A DNA stretch of 64,000 nucleotides from Paracoccus aminophilus JCM 7686 (GTDB taxonomy: Bacteria > Pseudomonadota > Alphaproteobacteria > Rhodobacterales > Rhodobacteraceae), in NCBI RefSeq assembly GCF_000444995.1, contig NC_022041.1, positions 1,338,001 through 1,402,000 of the forward strand, given 5' to 3'. A program made the position numbers and the translations under genes. The notes under the pieces were generated by a model. It worked only from the letters and a program-made list of their open reading frames with translations, had not been told where the DNA came from and searched no databases. This document shows, in pieces, positions 18,783 through 27,749 of this stretch (position 1 is the first letter of the stretch; each line of letters opens with the position of its first letter).

Positions 18783-19739
18783 ATGAGTGTTTTTTCACAG
18801 GATATGTCTGCCCGCAGCCCCACCGACGGCGGCATCTCTGTTGAAATCTGCATTCCGATCTATCGCGACGATCCCTCCGCACTGATTGCCCAGCTTTCGC
18901 GGCTGCGAGGTGCCGATGAGGCGATGCTGCGGATCTATGATGACGGCTCTGCTGACCCGGCGCTCACGGCGCGGATCGAGCAGGCGCTGCGCGCCTTTCC
19001 CGGGCAGACCGCTCTGATGACGGTGCCACAAAATCTGGGCCGGGCGGCGGCGCGCAATGCGCTGATGGCGGCGGCGCATTCGGATTGGCTTTTGTTTCTC
19101 GACGGCGATATGCGCATCGATCGCGAGGATTTTCTGCGCGTCTATCAGCAAGCTGCGCGCGCTGAAGGGCGACCCTGCTGTATTGTCGGCGGCTTCGGGG
19201 TTGATCGCCTGGCGGTGACCCGGGCGACGCGGCTTCATGCGCTGCAATCGGTGCGCTCGGAATGTCTGGACGCGGCGCGGCGGCGCGCGGATCCGGGGCG
19301 CTATGTCTTTACCGCGAACATCTTCTTTCACCGCCAGCTTTGCCGAGATGTGCCCTTCAACAATCGGTTCAGCGGCTGGGGCTGGGAGGATGTCGATTGG
19401 GGACTGAGCGTGGCCGATCATTACCCGATCCGCCATATCGACAATCCCGCCGTCCATCTTGGGCTCGATGAGGATGCGGCGCTTTTGGGGAAATACGAGG
19501 GCTCGGGCGGGAATTTCCTGCTTATGCTTGACGAGCATCCCGACAGCGTGCGGCGGATGCCGGTCTATCGCATGGCGCGCGCGCTGTCGCGGCTGCCGTT
19601 CCGGCGGAGCCTAACCTGGGCGATGCGGCGCGCGGTGCTCTCGGGGCGGCCGGTCCTGCCCGCGCGGTTGCGGCTGGTGGCGCTGAAGCTCTTCCGGGTG
19701 TCGGTCTATGCGCAGGCGCTTCATGCCCGAGACCACTGA
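18783..19739 (+). CDS. Family 2 glycosyltransferase
   Basis: This 318-residue GT-A-fold enzyme has EICIPIYRDDP at the N-terminus, the NLGRAAARNALM segment, the nucleotide-sugar/metal motif LFLDGDMRID, and a C-terminal NRFSGWGWEDVDWGL segment typical of the galactosyltransferase-like domain that follows GT2 domains in polysaccharide enzymes. The ATG at 18783 has GGAG 11 bp upstream; a TTG at 18762 is possible. The downstream deacetylase gene overlaps by 17 bp, so the pair probably acts together on an extracellular or cell-wall polysaccharide. Donor and acceptor are unknown. Confidence 0.87.
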   Translation: MSVFSQDMSARSPTDGGISVEICIPIYRDDPSALIAQLSRLRGADEAMLRIYDDGSADPALTARIEQALRAFPGQTALMTVPQNLGRAAARNALMAAAHSDWLLFLDGDMRIDREDFLRVYQQAARAEGRPCCIVGGFGVDRLAVTRATRLHALQSVRSECLDAARRRADPGRYVFTANIFFHRQLCRDVPFNNRFSGWGWEDVDWGLSVADHYPIRHIDNPAVHLGLDEDAALLGKYEGSGGNFLLMLDEHPDSVRRMPVYRMARALSRLPFRRSLTWAMRRAVLSGRPVLPARLRLVALKLFRVSVYAQALHARDH

Positions 19740-20484
19740 GGGCTATGCTCCGGCGCGGTCCTTGGCGGCGCGGCTGCGGCGACGCTGGACCAATGTGCGC
19801 CGGGTTGCGCCGCTGACCGAACGGCGCGGCTTCCAGCTCTCGATCAGCTTTGACGATGTCCCGGACAGCGCTGCGACTTTAGGGGCCGAGGTTCTGGCGC
19901 GGCACGGGGTGCAGGCGAGCTGGTATATCGCGACCGGGCTTTTGGGGCAGGACAGTCCAAGCGGGCGTATTCTTGAGCCCAGGCGCATCCGCGAGCTGGC
20001 GGCGACGGGGCAAGAGATTGCGCTGCATGGTCATGCCCATCTCGACATGGACCGCGCGGGCCCCGAGGCTGCGCTTGCGGATCTGCAGCGAAACCGCAGG
20101 GAGCTTGAGGATATTCTCGGCACCGCACCGAGCCCGCATCTGGCCTATCCTTACGGCGAAACCAGCCTTGGGCTGAAGCGCGCGCTGCTGGGCGAAGTCG
20201 TCAGCGCGCGCGGCGTGCTTGCGGGCGTCAACTGCAAGGGCACCGACCGGATGCAGCTCGCGGCCTTCGATCTGCGCCCCGATCCGGCCCGGATCGCGCG
20301 GGCGCGTCAGGCGATGGCAGAGGCCGCGACGACGGGCGGCTGGGTGATCCTCTTTGCTCATGATGTCGCGCCCGAGCCCAGCCCCTATGGCATCACCCCC
20401 GAAACACTCTCGACGCTTCTGGCCGAGGCGCTCGCGCAGGGAGCCGAGATCCTGCCGGTCGGCGCGGTGCTGGGGCTGCGCTGA
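19723..20484 (+). CDS. Polysaccharide deacetylase (NodB-like) family protein
   Basis: This protein of about 253 residues has a NodB-like domain: LSISFDDVPDSAATLG holds the catalytic/metal aspartates, IALHGHAHLDMD the two metal histidines, and HLAYPYGET and a late GGWVILFAHDV follow. It would remove N-acetyl or O-acetyl groups from a glycan. No signal peptide is evident, so it may act in the cytoplasm or on lipid-linked intermediates. The start at 19723 overlaps the glycosyltransferase by 17 bp; an ATG at 19708 would add five residues. Coupled to the upstream glycosyltransferase. Confidence 0.83.
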   Translation: MPETTEGYAPARSLAARLRRRWTNVRRVAPLTERRGFQLSISFDDVPDSAATLGAEVLARHGVQASWYIATGLLGQDSPSGRILEPRRIRELAATGQEIALHGHAHLDMDRAGPEAALADLQRNRRELEDILGTAPSPHLAYPYGETSLGLKRALLGEVVSARGVLAGVNCKGTDRMQLAAFDLRPDPARIARARQAMAEAATTGGWVILFAHDVAPEPSPYGITPETLSTLLAEALAQGAEILPVGAVLGLR

Positions 20485-20655
20485 ACCGCCGCTCCAGCCG
20501 CGCCCTGCGCCCGCAGGGCCAAGGGCGACGATCTGCCGCAAAGCGCCGCCGCGCCCCGCAAAAGCTGCGGTTTTGCGCGTCTCACCGGCGCTGTGACCTC
20601 AGGGCATGGGCCGCATCCCTTGGCTCTGGGGTTGTTTCCAGACGCGTGCGGAGTC

Positions 20656-21975
20656 ATGGCTGAAGCCAACGCGACCATTGGCCTTCGGAGACAGATGGAC
20701 AATCTCGAGGAAATGCGGCGGATCACCGCTCGGACGGCGCGCAAGAACCTTGCCTTGCTGATCCGGCTGCGCTGGATCGCCATCCTCGGCCAGATTGCCG
20801 CCATTGCCGTAACCCATAGCCTGCTTGACCTGAGCCTGCCGCTGGGGCGGATGATCCCGGTCAGCATGGCGCTGGTGGTGCTCAATCTGATTTCGGTCTG
20901 GTGGCTGCGCCATCAACGCGAGATCGGCAATCGGCTGATCCTGTGGTCGCTGCTGCTTGATGTCGCGGCGCTGACGATCCTGCTTTATCTTAGCGGCGGG
21001 GCGTCGAACCCCTTCGTGACGCTCTTCATCCTTCAGGTTATCCTTGGCGTCGTGCTGCTGCCGCCGGGGCTGGCCTTCATCGTCATGCTGGCGACCGTAG
21101 CGGCCTTCTTCTGGCTGTTGGGCAATGGTCGGCCGCTGATCCTGCCGATGCCTGCACGCGGGCTCGAGCCGAGCTTCATGGATCTGCATCTGCAGGGGAT
21201 GTTTCTGGGCTTCGTCATGGCGGCGGGGCTCCTCTTCCGGTTCATGCTGAGCATCAGCGAGAACCTGCGTCAGCGCGACAATCAGATCGCGCATCTGCGC
21301 CGCCAGCTGATTGAAGAGGACCATCTCGTCCGTCTGGGCCTTCTGGCAAGCGGCGCGGCCCATGAGATCGGCACGCCGCTGACGACGGTCGCGGTGACGC
21401 TGGACGACTGGCAAACTCAGGGCCTGCCGCCCGAGGATGAGCTGCGGCTGGAAACCGCGCGGATGCTGGGCGAGGTGGCGCGCTGCCGGGCGATCGTCTC
21501 GGATATGCTGATGTCGTCGGGACAAGAGCGGCTGGACGAGGCCGGACCCGAGCTGATCGAGGATTTCCTCGAAGATCTGGTCGCCGATTGGCAGGCCTCC
21601 GATCCGACGCTTGCTGTGACGATCGAGGCCGATGAGGCCGAAAGCGTTCTGATCCTCGCCGATCCAATGCTGGAAAACGCTTTGCGCAATCTGCTGGATA
21701 ATGCGGTCGAGGCCGGTGCGCGCCGGTTGACCATCTCCGCCCGTCCTTTGGGCGACGATCGCGTCCAGCTGCGGCTCGCCGATGACGGGCCGGGCTTTCC
21801 GCCTGAAATCATCGGCGCGCCCGGCCATCCGTTTCAATCGAGCCACGAGGATCCAGGGAGGGGACTCGGGCTTTTTCTGGTCAGCAATGTCATGCGCCGC
21901 ATTGGCGGGGCGATGTCGCTTGAAAACCCGGCGTCGGGAGGGGCCGCCATTACTCTGGAGATCCAGTCGCTATGA
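20656..21975 (+). CDS. RegB/PrrB-like redox sensor histidine kinase
   Basis: This kinase of about 439 residues has five or six N-terminal membrane helices, then a cytoplasmic kinase. Three RegB marks are present: GGASNPF at residues 114-120, matching the quinone-sensing motif of RegB; the H-box AAHEIGTPLTTV with the phospho-accepting His236; and a cysteine at 277 (ARCRAIV) at the position of the RegB redox cysteine. The ATP-binding part has NALRNLLDNAVEAGA, DDGPGFP and GRGLGLFLV. Start is uncertain: ATG 20656 or 20695, with the frame open to 20593. It overlaps its response regulator by 4 bp. Placement beside cyo suggests quinone-pool sensing for oxidase control. Confidence 0.82.
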   Translation: MAEANATIGLRRQMDNLEEMRRITARTARKNLALLIRLRWIAILGQIAAIAVTHSLLDLSLPLGRMIPVSMALVVLNLISVWWLRHQREIGNRLILWSLLLDVAALTILLYLSGGASNPFVTLFILQVILGVVLLPPGLAFIVMLATVAAFFWLLGNGRPLILPMPARGLEPSFMDLHLQGMFLGFVMAAGLLFRFMLSISENLRQRDNQIAHLRRQLIEEDHLVRLGLLASGAAHEIGTPLTTVAVTLDDWQTQGLPPEDELRLETARMLGEVARCRAIVSDMLMSSGQERLDEAGPELIEDFLEDLVADWQASDPTLAVTIEADEAESVLILADPMLENALRNLLDNAVEAGARRLTISARPLGDDRVQLRLADDGPGFPPEIIGAPGHPFQSSHEDPGRGLGLFLVSNVMRRIGGAMSLENPASGGAAITLEIQSL

Positions 21976-22544
21976 CCGATCCACACCCCGATCCGCTTTC
22001 GGGCGCGCAATCCCGCCCCGAAAAGACCATGCTGATCGTCGAGGATGACGCGCCTCTGGCCGAGACACTGGTCGCGGCCTTTCGGCGGCGCGGCTATCGC
22101 TGCCGTCACGCCCGCTCTGTCGAAGAGGCGATTGAATTGGCCTCTGCCGAAGTGCCGGGCTTTGCCGTGATCGATCTGAAGCTGCCGGGGCGCTCGGGGC
22201 TTGATTGCGTGCGCGCCTTCGCTTTGCTTGATCCGGTGCCGCTGATGGTGGTGCTGACCGGCTATGCCAGCATTGCGACCGCCGTCGAGGCGATCAAACT
22301 GGGCGCGCGGCACTATCTGGCGAAACCCTCGACCGCCTCCGAGATCGAGGCGGCTTTCGCGCGCGAGGAAGGCGATGCGACCGTGCCTCTGACCGCGCGG
22401 CGGGCGAGCCTGCGCACCCATGAATGGGAGCATATCCAGCAAGTCCTGCGCGAGGTCGATTTCAATATCTCCGAGGCCGCACGCCGCCTTGGGATGCACC
22501 GCCGCACCTTGGCGCGCAAATTGGCCAAGCAGCAGGTGAACTAA
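21972..22544 (+). CDS. RegA/PrrA/ActR-like response regulator
   Basis: This 190-residue regulator has a receiver domain with the phospho-accepting Asp68 in FAVIDLKLPG and the near-invariant RegA segment VVLTGYASIATAVEAIKLGA, a short linker, and a C-terminal Fis-type helix-turn-helix NISEAARRLGMHRRTLARKL. RegA-family regulators activate or repress respiratory, photosynthetic, carbon and nitrogen fixation genes. The RegA/PrrA proteins I know are the same overall length. It overlaps the kinase stop in ATGA. It ends 3 bp before the convergent SURF1 gene. The classical regB-senC-regA arrangement is absent, so this may be a second pair of the family. Confidence 0.85.
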   Translation: MTDPHPDPLSGAQSRPEKTMLIVEDDAPLAETLVAAFRRRGYRCRHARSVEEAIELASAEVPGFAVIDLKLPGRSGLDCVRAFALLDPVPLMVVLTGYASIATAVEAIKLGARHYLAKPSTASEIEAAFAREEGDATVPLTARRASLRTHEWEHIQQVLREVDFNISEAARRLGMHRRTLARKLAKQQVN

Positions 22545-22547
22545 GAC

Positions 22548-23291
22548 TCAGTGCGGCGCGCTGGGCCGTGAACTGGGCTGCCGGGCCTGCCAGATCAGAA
22601 CGGCACCAAGGCCCGCAGCCAAGGCAAACCAGGTCAGCGCGTAGTTGAGGTGGTGGTTCGGGAAGCTGACCACCGTCAGACCGGCAATCGGCAGGCCCGT
22701 CGCGCCGCCAGTTGGGGCGCTTTCGTCGATGAAATAGGGTGCGACCGGGCCGAGGCCTTGCTTGGCGGCCATTGCGGCGACATCGCGGGAAAACCAGCGG
22801 TTTTCCTCGGGGCGGTTGCTGCGCAAGAAACCTCCGCCGGGCTGGCTCAGCCGCAAAAGCCCGGTCAGCGTGACCTCACCCGCGGGCGCGGGCCAAAGCG
22901 CGGGGTCGCGTTTGTCTTCGGGGATAAAGCCGCGGTTGATGTAAAGCGGCGCGCCGTTGTCAGGCCCAAAGGGCGTCATCACCCAAAAGCCGCGCCCTTC
23001 GATGGTGACGGCCTGAACCAGAACGTCCGTGCCGGGCAGGAACCGCCCCGAGACGGTGACGCGGCGGTATTCATCGGTATTGGCGCTGAGGCTTGGCCAG
23101 TCGCCGGGGCCGGGTGCCGGGGTTGGGGCGGCGGTAAGCCCCGCCTCGACCCGGGCAATCAGCGCGGTCTTCCACTGGAGCCGCTGGACCTGCCAGATGC
23201 CAAGCGCGATCAGCGCCAGCACGCCCAAAAGCCCGAGGGCGAAGAAGAAAGGGCCGGGTCGGCGGCCCTTGCTGGTGTTTGTCTCGCTCAC
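22548..23291 (-). CDS. SURF1-family oxidase assembly protein
   Basis: This 247-residue protein has an N-terminal membrane helix (about residues 15-35), a periplasmic middle with the family segments RRVTVSGRFLPG and LYINRGFIPEDKRDP, and a second membrane helix near the C-terminus (LNYALTWFALAAGLGAVLI). SURF1 proteins help deliver heme a to haem-copper oxidases. It is the last gene of the cyo operon, 13 bp after cyoD. A SURF1 here suggests the quinol oxidase carries heme a (ba3-type, as known for Paracoccus QoxABCD) rather than only heme o; no heme o synthase is encoded here. Confidence 0.9.
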   Translation of the reverse strand: MSETNTSKGRRPGPFFFALGLLGVLALIALGIWQVQRLQWKTALIARVEAGLTAAPTPAPGPGDWPSLSANTDEYRRVTVSGRFLPGTDVLVQAVTIEGRGFWVMTPFGPDNGAPLYINRGFIPEDKRDPALWPAPAGEVTLTGLLRLSQPGGGFLRSNRPEENRWFSRDVAAMAAKQGLGPVAPYFIDESAPTGGATGLPIAGLTVVSFPNHHLNYALTWFALAAGLGAVLIWQARQPSSRPSAPH

Positions 23292-23304
23292 GTTTCGCCT
23301 GTGC

Positions 23305-23709
23305 TTATGAGCCGAAGCCGCTCAGGGCCTCATGGTTCATCTGCGGCATCATATTGGTGTTCATGTTATACATGACCCAAAGCGAGCCCGCGAGCATGAT
23401 GACCACGACGACGATGGTGAAGATCGTCGCGATGAAGTTCCAGCCCTCATCCGAGCGCGTGTTCATATGCAGGAAATAGACCATGTGAACCAGCACCTGC
23501 ACGAAGGCGCACAGAAGCACGATGGTGATGGTGACGGCGCGGCTCTCGATCGCACCGCTCATCACCAGCGCGAAGGGAATGGCGGTCAGCACGACCGAGA
23601 GGATGAAGCCGCGCAGATAGCTGGCGTAGCTCCCGTGGTCATGGCCGCCGCCGTGCCCGTGATCGTGATCATGCGCGTGACCATGGATATCGTGGCTATG
23701 GTCCGACAT
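23305..23709 (-). CDS. cyoD: Cytochrome o ubiquinol oxidase subunit IV
   Basis: This 134-residue subunit has three membrane helices in the CyoD pattern, including LVHMVYFLHMNTRSDEGWN. Subunit IV assists assembly of the proton-pumping quinol oxidase. The frame is open far upstream, but the ATG at 23709 overlaps the cyoC stop by one base and gives the normal family size. The N-terminus is unusual: 10 of the first 26 residues are histidine, in an alternating His/Asp/Gly pattern that looks metal-binding. Confidence 0.9.
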   Translation of the reverse strand: MSDHSHDIHGHAHDHDHGHGGGHDHGSYASYLRGFILSVVLTAIPFALVMSGAIESRAVTITIVLLCAFVQVLVHMVYFLHMNTRSDEGWNFIATIFTIVVVVIMLAGSLWVMYNMNTNMMPQMNHEALSGFGS

Positions 23710-24338
23710 CAGATGACCCCCAGAAGATAGACGAAGGTGAAGACGCCGATCCAGATGACGTCGAGGAAGTGCCAGAACATGCTCAGGCAGGTCATGCGGC
23801 GCATGATCGGGCCGGTGGCGCCATAGCGCTTGATCTGGACCATCATCGTGACCAGCCAGATCGAGCCGAAGGTCACATGCAGACCATGGGTGCCGACCAG
23901 CGCGAAGAAGGCCGAGAGGAACGCCGAGCGCTGCGGACCGGCGCCCAGATGGATCAGGTGGTGGAACTCGTAAAGCTCGACCGCAAGGAAGGCCAGACCG
24001 AAGGCGAGCGTCACCGCAAGCCAACCAAGCGCCGGGCCCTGCCGTTTGGCGTAAAGCGCGAGCATGGCGAAACCGAAGGTGATCGACGAGAGCAGCAGGA
24101 AGGCGGTGTTGACCGCCACCAGCCCGAGGTCAAAGAGCTCCTTCGGGCCGGGTCCTGCGGCAAAGCTGCGCCCCAAGACGCCATAGCCCGCGAACAGCAC
24201 CGCGAACATCAGGCAGTCGCTCATCAGATAGACCCAGAAGCCGAGGCCGGTCGAGGCCCCTTCCTCATGGTGATGGGGCTTGGTGTCCCAGTAGGTCGCT
24301 TCCAATGGATTGGGAGATGCGTTGGTCATCGTGCTCAT
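23709..24338 (-). CDS. cyoC: Cytochrome o ubiquinol oxidase subunit III
   Basis: This 209-residue, five-helix subunit III has the family segments GFWVYLMSDCLMFAVLFAGY near the N-terminus, ELYEFHHLI in the middle and FFALVGTHGLHVTFG later. It lies between cyoB (5-bp gap) and cyoD (1-bp overlap). Subunit III stabilises the catalytic core of the oxidase in the inner membrane. Confidence 0.94.
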   Translation of the reverse strand: MSTMTNASPNPLEATYWDTKPHHHEEGASTGLGFWVYLMSDCLMFAVLFAGYGVLGRSFAAGPGPKELFDLGLVAVNTAFLLLSSITFGFAMLALYAKRQGPALGWLAVTLAFGLAFLAVELYEFHHLIHLGAGPQRSAFLSAFFALVGTHGLHVTFGSIWLVTMMVQIKRYGATGPIMRRMTCLSMFWHFLDVIWIGVFTFVYLLGVI

Positions 24339-24343
24339 ATCTC

Positions 24344-26347
24344 TCAGACCCCCGCAGCGGCGATATTGGCGTCGCGACGTGCTTCGGTCTCGGCGACCTC
24401 GGCGGCCGGGATGTGGTAGTCGCGGTCAAAGTTGAACGTGTGCCAGATCGCATAAGCCACCATGGCGATGAACGAGACCCCGGCCAGCCACCAGATCCAC
24501 CAGATCATGGCAAAGCCGCAAAGCGTCGCCAAAGCCGAGAGGATGACGCCAGCGCCCGTGCCTCTGGGCATATGGATCGGGATATACGCGGCCTGGGGAC
24601 GTGCGACGCCTTCCTCTTTCATCTCGGTCCAGGCGTCATGGCCATGCACGATCGGGGTGAAGGCGAAGTTGTAGTCGGCCGGCGGAGACGAGGTCGCCCA
24701 TTCGAGCGTGCGCCCGTCCCACGGGTCTCCGGTCAGGTCGCGGTTCTGGTTGCGGCGCAGGATCGAGACGCCGAACTGGATGAACATCGCGGCAATGCCG
24801 ATCGCGATCAGCACCGCGCCAATGGCGGCGATGATGAACCAGATCTTGAGATCGGGATCGTCGAAGACGCGCATCCGGCGGGTCACGCCCATCAGGCCCA
24901 GCACATAGAGCGGCGCGAAGGCGGTCCAGAAGCCGACGACCCAGAACCAGAACGAGACCTTGCCCCAGAAGACATCAAGCTTGTAGCCGAACGCCTTGGG
25001 CCACCAGTAGTTGATCGCGGCAAAGATCCCGAAGAGCACGCCGCCGATGATCACGTTATGGAAATGCGCGATCAGGAAGAGCGAGTTGTGCAGCAGGAAG
25101 TCCGCCGGCGGCAGTGCGAGCAGCACGCCCGTCATCCCGCCAAGCGTGAAGGTCAGCATGAAGGCGATGGTCCACATCATCGGCAGCTCATAGCGCACCC
25201 GGCCCTGATAGATCGTGAAGAGCCAGTTGAAGAGCTTCGCCCCGGTCGGGACTGAGATGATCATCGTGGTGATGCCGAAGAACGCATTGACCGAGGCACC
25301 CGAACCCATGGTGAAGAAGTGGTGCAGCCAGACGAGGTAGCTCAGGATGGTGATACAGACCGTGGCATAGACCATCGAGCTATAGCCAAAGAGCTTCTTG
25401 CCCGAGAAGGTCGCGGTGACCTCTGAGAAGACGCCGAAGAGCGGCAGAACAAGGATATAGACCTCGGGGTGACCCCAGATCCAGATCAGGTTGATATAGA
25501 GCATGGCGTTGCCGCCAAGGTCATTGGTGAAGAAGTTGGTGCCGATATAGCGATCAAGCGTCAGCAGGATCAGCGTCATCGTCAGGATCGGGAAGGAGGC
25601 GACAATCAGGATGTTGGCACAAAGCGAGGTCCAGGTGAAGACCGGCATCCGCATCAGGGTCATGCCCGGCGCGCGCATCTTGATGATGGTCACCAGCAGG
25701 TTGATGCCCGACAGCGTCGTGCCGACCCCTGCGACCTGGAGGCCCCAGATGTAGTAATCGACCCCGACCCAGGGGCTCGCGGCAATCCCCGACAGCGGCG
25801 GGAAGGCCAGCCAGCCGGTCTGAGCATATTCGCCAAGGAAGAGCGAGACCATGGTCAGCACCGCGCCGCCCGTCGTCATCCAGAACGAGAAGTTGTTCAG
25901 GAAGGGGAAAGACACATCGCGCGCGCCGATCTGCAGAGGGACAACGAAGTTCATCAGCCCGGTGATGAAGGGCATGGCGACGAAGAAGATCATGATCACG
26001 CCATGGGCGCTGAAGATCTGGTCGTAATGGTGGGCGTTGAGATAGCCCTCGGAACCGCCAAAGGCCCAGACCTGCTGAAGCCGCATCATGATCGCATCGG
26101 CAAAGCCGCGCACGAACATGATCAGGCCGAGCACCATATACATGATGCCGATCTTCTTGTGGTCGACGCTCGTGAACCACTCATGCCAGAGATAGCCCCA
26201 GAGGCGGTATTTCGTCAGGAGCGCCAGCACGACGAGGCCGCCAAGGACGACCCCCGCGAAGGTCGCCCAGACGATGGGTTCCTGCGGAATGGCGCTCCAG
26301 TTGAGGCGACCAAGCAGGGGGGAGGTGGAATAGTCGATATCGGCCAT
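24344..26347 (-). CDS. cyoB: Cytochrome o ubiquinol oxidase subunit I
   Basis: This 667-residue haem-copper oxidase core subunit has about 15 membrane helices. It binds the low-spin haem and the haem-CuB centre. Conserved parts include [15 protein letters not shown] with a haem-ligand histidine, [15 protein letters not shown] with the Tyr-crosslinked CuB histidine, and [12 protein letters not shown] with the CuB His pair. It lacks nothing visible from the family and matches CyoB length (about 660). It sits 12 bp after cyoA. It oxidises ubiquinol and reduces O2 to water, pumping protons. Confidence 0.95.
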   Translation of the reverse strand: MADIDYSTSPLLGRLNWSAIPQEPIVWATFAGVVLGGLVVLALLTKYRLWGYLWHEWFTSVDHKKIGIMYMVLGLIMFVRGFADAIMMRLQQVWAFGGSEGYLNAHHYDQIFSAHGVIMIFFVAMPFITGLMNFVVPLQIGARDVSFPFLNNFSFWMTTGGAVLTMVSLFLGEYAQTGWLAFPPLSGIAASPWVGVDYYIWGLQVAGVGTTLSGINLLVTIIKMRAPGMTLMRMPVFTWTSLCANILIVASFPILTMTLILLTLDRYIGTNFFTNDLGGNAMLYINLIWIWGHPEVYILVLPLFGVFSEVTATFSGKKLFGYSSMVYATVCITILSYLVWLHHFFTMGSGASVNAFFGITTMIISVPTGAKLFNWLFTIYQGRVRYELPMMWTIAFMLTFTLGGMTGVLLALPPADFLLHNSLFLIAHFHNVIIGGVLFGIFAAINYWWPKAFGYKLDVFWGKVSFWFWVVGFWTAFAPLYVLGLMGVTRRMRVFDDPDLKIWFIIAAIGAVLIAIGIAAMFIQFGVSILRRNQNRDLTGDPWDGRTLEWATSSPPADYNFAFTPIVHGHDAWTEMKEEGVARPQAAYIPIHMPRGTGAGVILSALATLCGFAMIWWIWWLAGVSFIAMVAYAIWHTFNFDRDYHIPAAEVAETEARRDANIAAAGV

Positions 26348-26359
26348 TGTCCCTGTCCG

Positions 26360-27571
26360 TTACAGGTTGGTTTCGCTGGCCGCAGACGGCAGCATTCTAG
26401 TGATCCGCGTGCCCCAGTCAGGGCTGAACGGGCTTGAGGGTGGGTTCATGCCCTGACCACGCAAGGGGGTGGGATCGCCCGGCTGGACGGTGGACCATTG
26501 CGGGCGGTTGCCAAACATCTGGGCAAGCTCTTCAGGCGTGCAAAAGCCGGTGACGAGGAAGGGCTGCCAGCCCAGCACCGGCTCGCGCGCGGCAGTGCGG
26601 GCATTCGGCCCCTCGGGCAGCGGCTGGAGGTTGGTCGTCCCGGCAAGGCCAATCCCGCCCTTGGCGTCCAGCGCCATCATCTCTGCCATGCAGATCTTGC
26701 CCGGCTCGACGCAGAGGTTGACGATGCGGTCGTAAAGCTGGGGGTCAACCGTGGCGAAACGGCGCGGCGGCACGTTCTCGGAGGGACGCTCCAGCGCCAG
26801 ATATTCCTGACGGTCGAGATTGCTCTCGCCCGTGCGAGTGGTCTCGATCCAGTCATCGAAGCCCTTGGCGTTATAGACATGGGTCTGGAAATGCATTCCC
26901 GAGAAGCCCGCGCCCGAATAATGCGAGGCGATGCCCTTATAGGTGCCTTCTTCGTTGATAACGCCGTTCAGCGTCGTCTCCATCCCCGGCATGGCATAGA
27001 TCATCCCCGCCATGGTGGGCAGATAGAAGGCATTCATCACCGAAGAGGCCGTCAGGCGGAAGCGGACCGGGCGGTCAACGGGCAGGGCAAGCTCATTGAC
27101 CGAAGCCACGCCCTGTTCCGGGTAGATGAAGAGCCATTTCCAATCGAGCGCGACAACCTCGACCTCAAGCGGCTTTTGGCCATCAAGCGGCCTCTCGGCC
27201 GAGATCCGGCCAAGCGGGCGATAGGGGTCGGTCAAGTGGGTGCTGACCCAGGTCAGCGCACCAAGCGCCACGATGATGAGCACCGGAAAGCCCCAGATCG
27301 CCAATTCAAGCTTGGTCGAGTGGTCCCAGTTCGGCCGATAGGCCGCGCGTGTGTTCGAGGCGCGGTAACGCCAGGCAAACCAGCAGATCATGATCATCAC
27401 CGGAATGATGATGATCAGCATGAGCAGGGTGGCAATGATCAGGATATCGCGCTGCTGAAGCGCGACATCGCCTGCGGGCGCAAGCACATCGGTCTTGCAC
27501 GCGGACAGGAAAATGACGGGGATCAGCCACGCGAGCGGCCTGAGCAAAGGAGCTTTCTTCATGGTGTTCAT
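26360..27571 (-). CDS. cyoA: Cytochrome o ubiquinol oxidase subunit II
   Basis: This subunit II of about 403 residues begins with a lipoprotein signal ending in FLSAC (lipobox), then two membrane helices and a periplasmic cupredoxin domain without the CuA ligands, as expected for a quinol oxidase (segments VVALDWKWLFIYPEQGVASV and VMNAFYLPTMAGMIYAMPG). A C-terminal tail of about 80 residues extends past the E. coli CyoA size. The start is between ATG 27571 and ATG 27562; ribosome-binding sites are weak for both. It heads the operon and faces the MFS gene across a 178-bp region holding a perfect palindrome. Confidence 0.92.
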   Translation of the reverse strand: MNTMKKAPLLRPLAWLIPVIFLSACKTDVLAPAGDVALQQRDILIIATLLMLIIIIPVMIMICWFAWRYRASNTRAAYRPNWDHSTKLELAIWGFPVLIIVALGALTWVSTHLTDPYRPLGRISAERPLDGQKPLEVEVVALDWKWLFIYPEQGVASVNELALPVDRPVRFRLTASSVMNAFYLPTMAGMIYAMPGMETTLNGVINEEGTYKGIASHYSGAGFSGMHFQTHVYNAKGFDDWIETTRTGESNLDRQEYLALERPSENVPPRRFATVDPQLYDRIVNLCVEPGKICMAEMMALDAKGGIGLAGTTNLQPLPEGPNARTAAREPVLGWQPFLVTGFCTPEELAQMFGNRPQWSTVQPGDPTPLRGQGMNPPSSPFSPDWGTRITRMLPSAASETNL

Positions 27572-27653
27572 TCGTCGCGACGCGATGCCCGATCGCTCGA
27601 GGAAAGGGGGATTCGTGGGCGAGGGGACCCTACAACCCTTCCCAAACCGGCCA

Positions 27654-27676
27654 ACATTGGACAATTTGTCCAATGT
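27654..27676. promoter_or_regulatory. Perfect 23-bp palindrome between cyoA and the MFS gene
   Basis: ACATTGGACAA (27654-27664), a central T, and TTGTCCAATGT (27666-27676) form a perfect 11-bp inverted repeat. It sits about 80 bp upstream of both divergent genes, the expected place for an operator controlling one or both. No T-run follows, so it is not a terminator. The regulator is not identified; the TTGGACA/TGTCCAA arms could suit a GntR/FadR-like or Rrf2-like dimer. Confidence 0.65.
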
Positions 27677-27749
27677 CAGACCCGGTCCGGGACATGGCAG
27701 ATAGCTCGCGTTCCGGGCTGAAACAGGCCCGACTTCCCTGCATTTTCGA

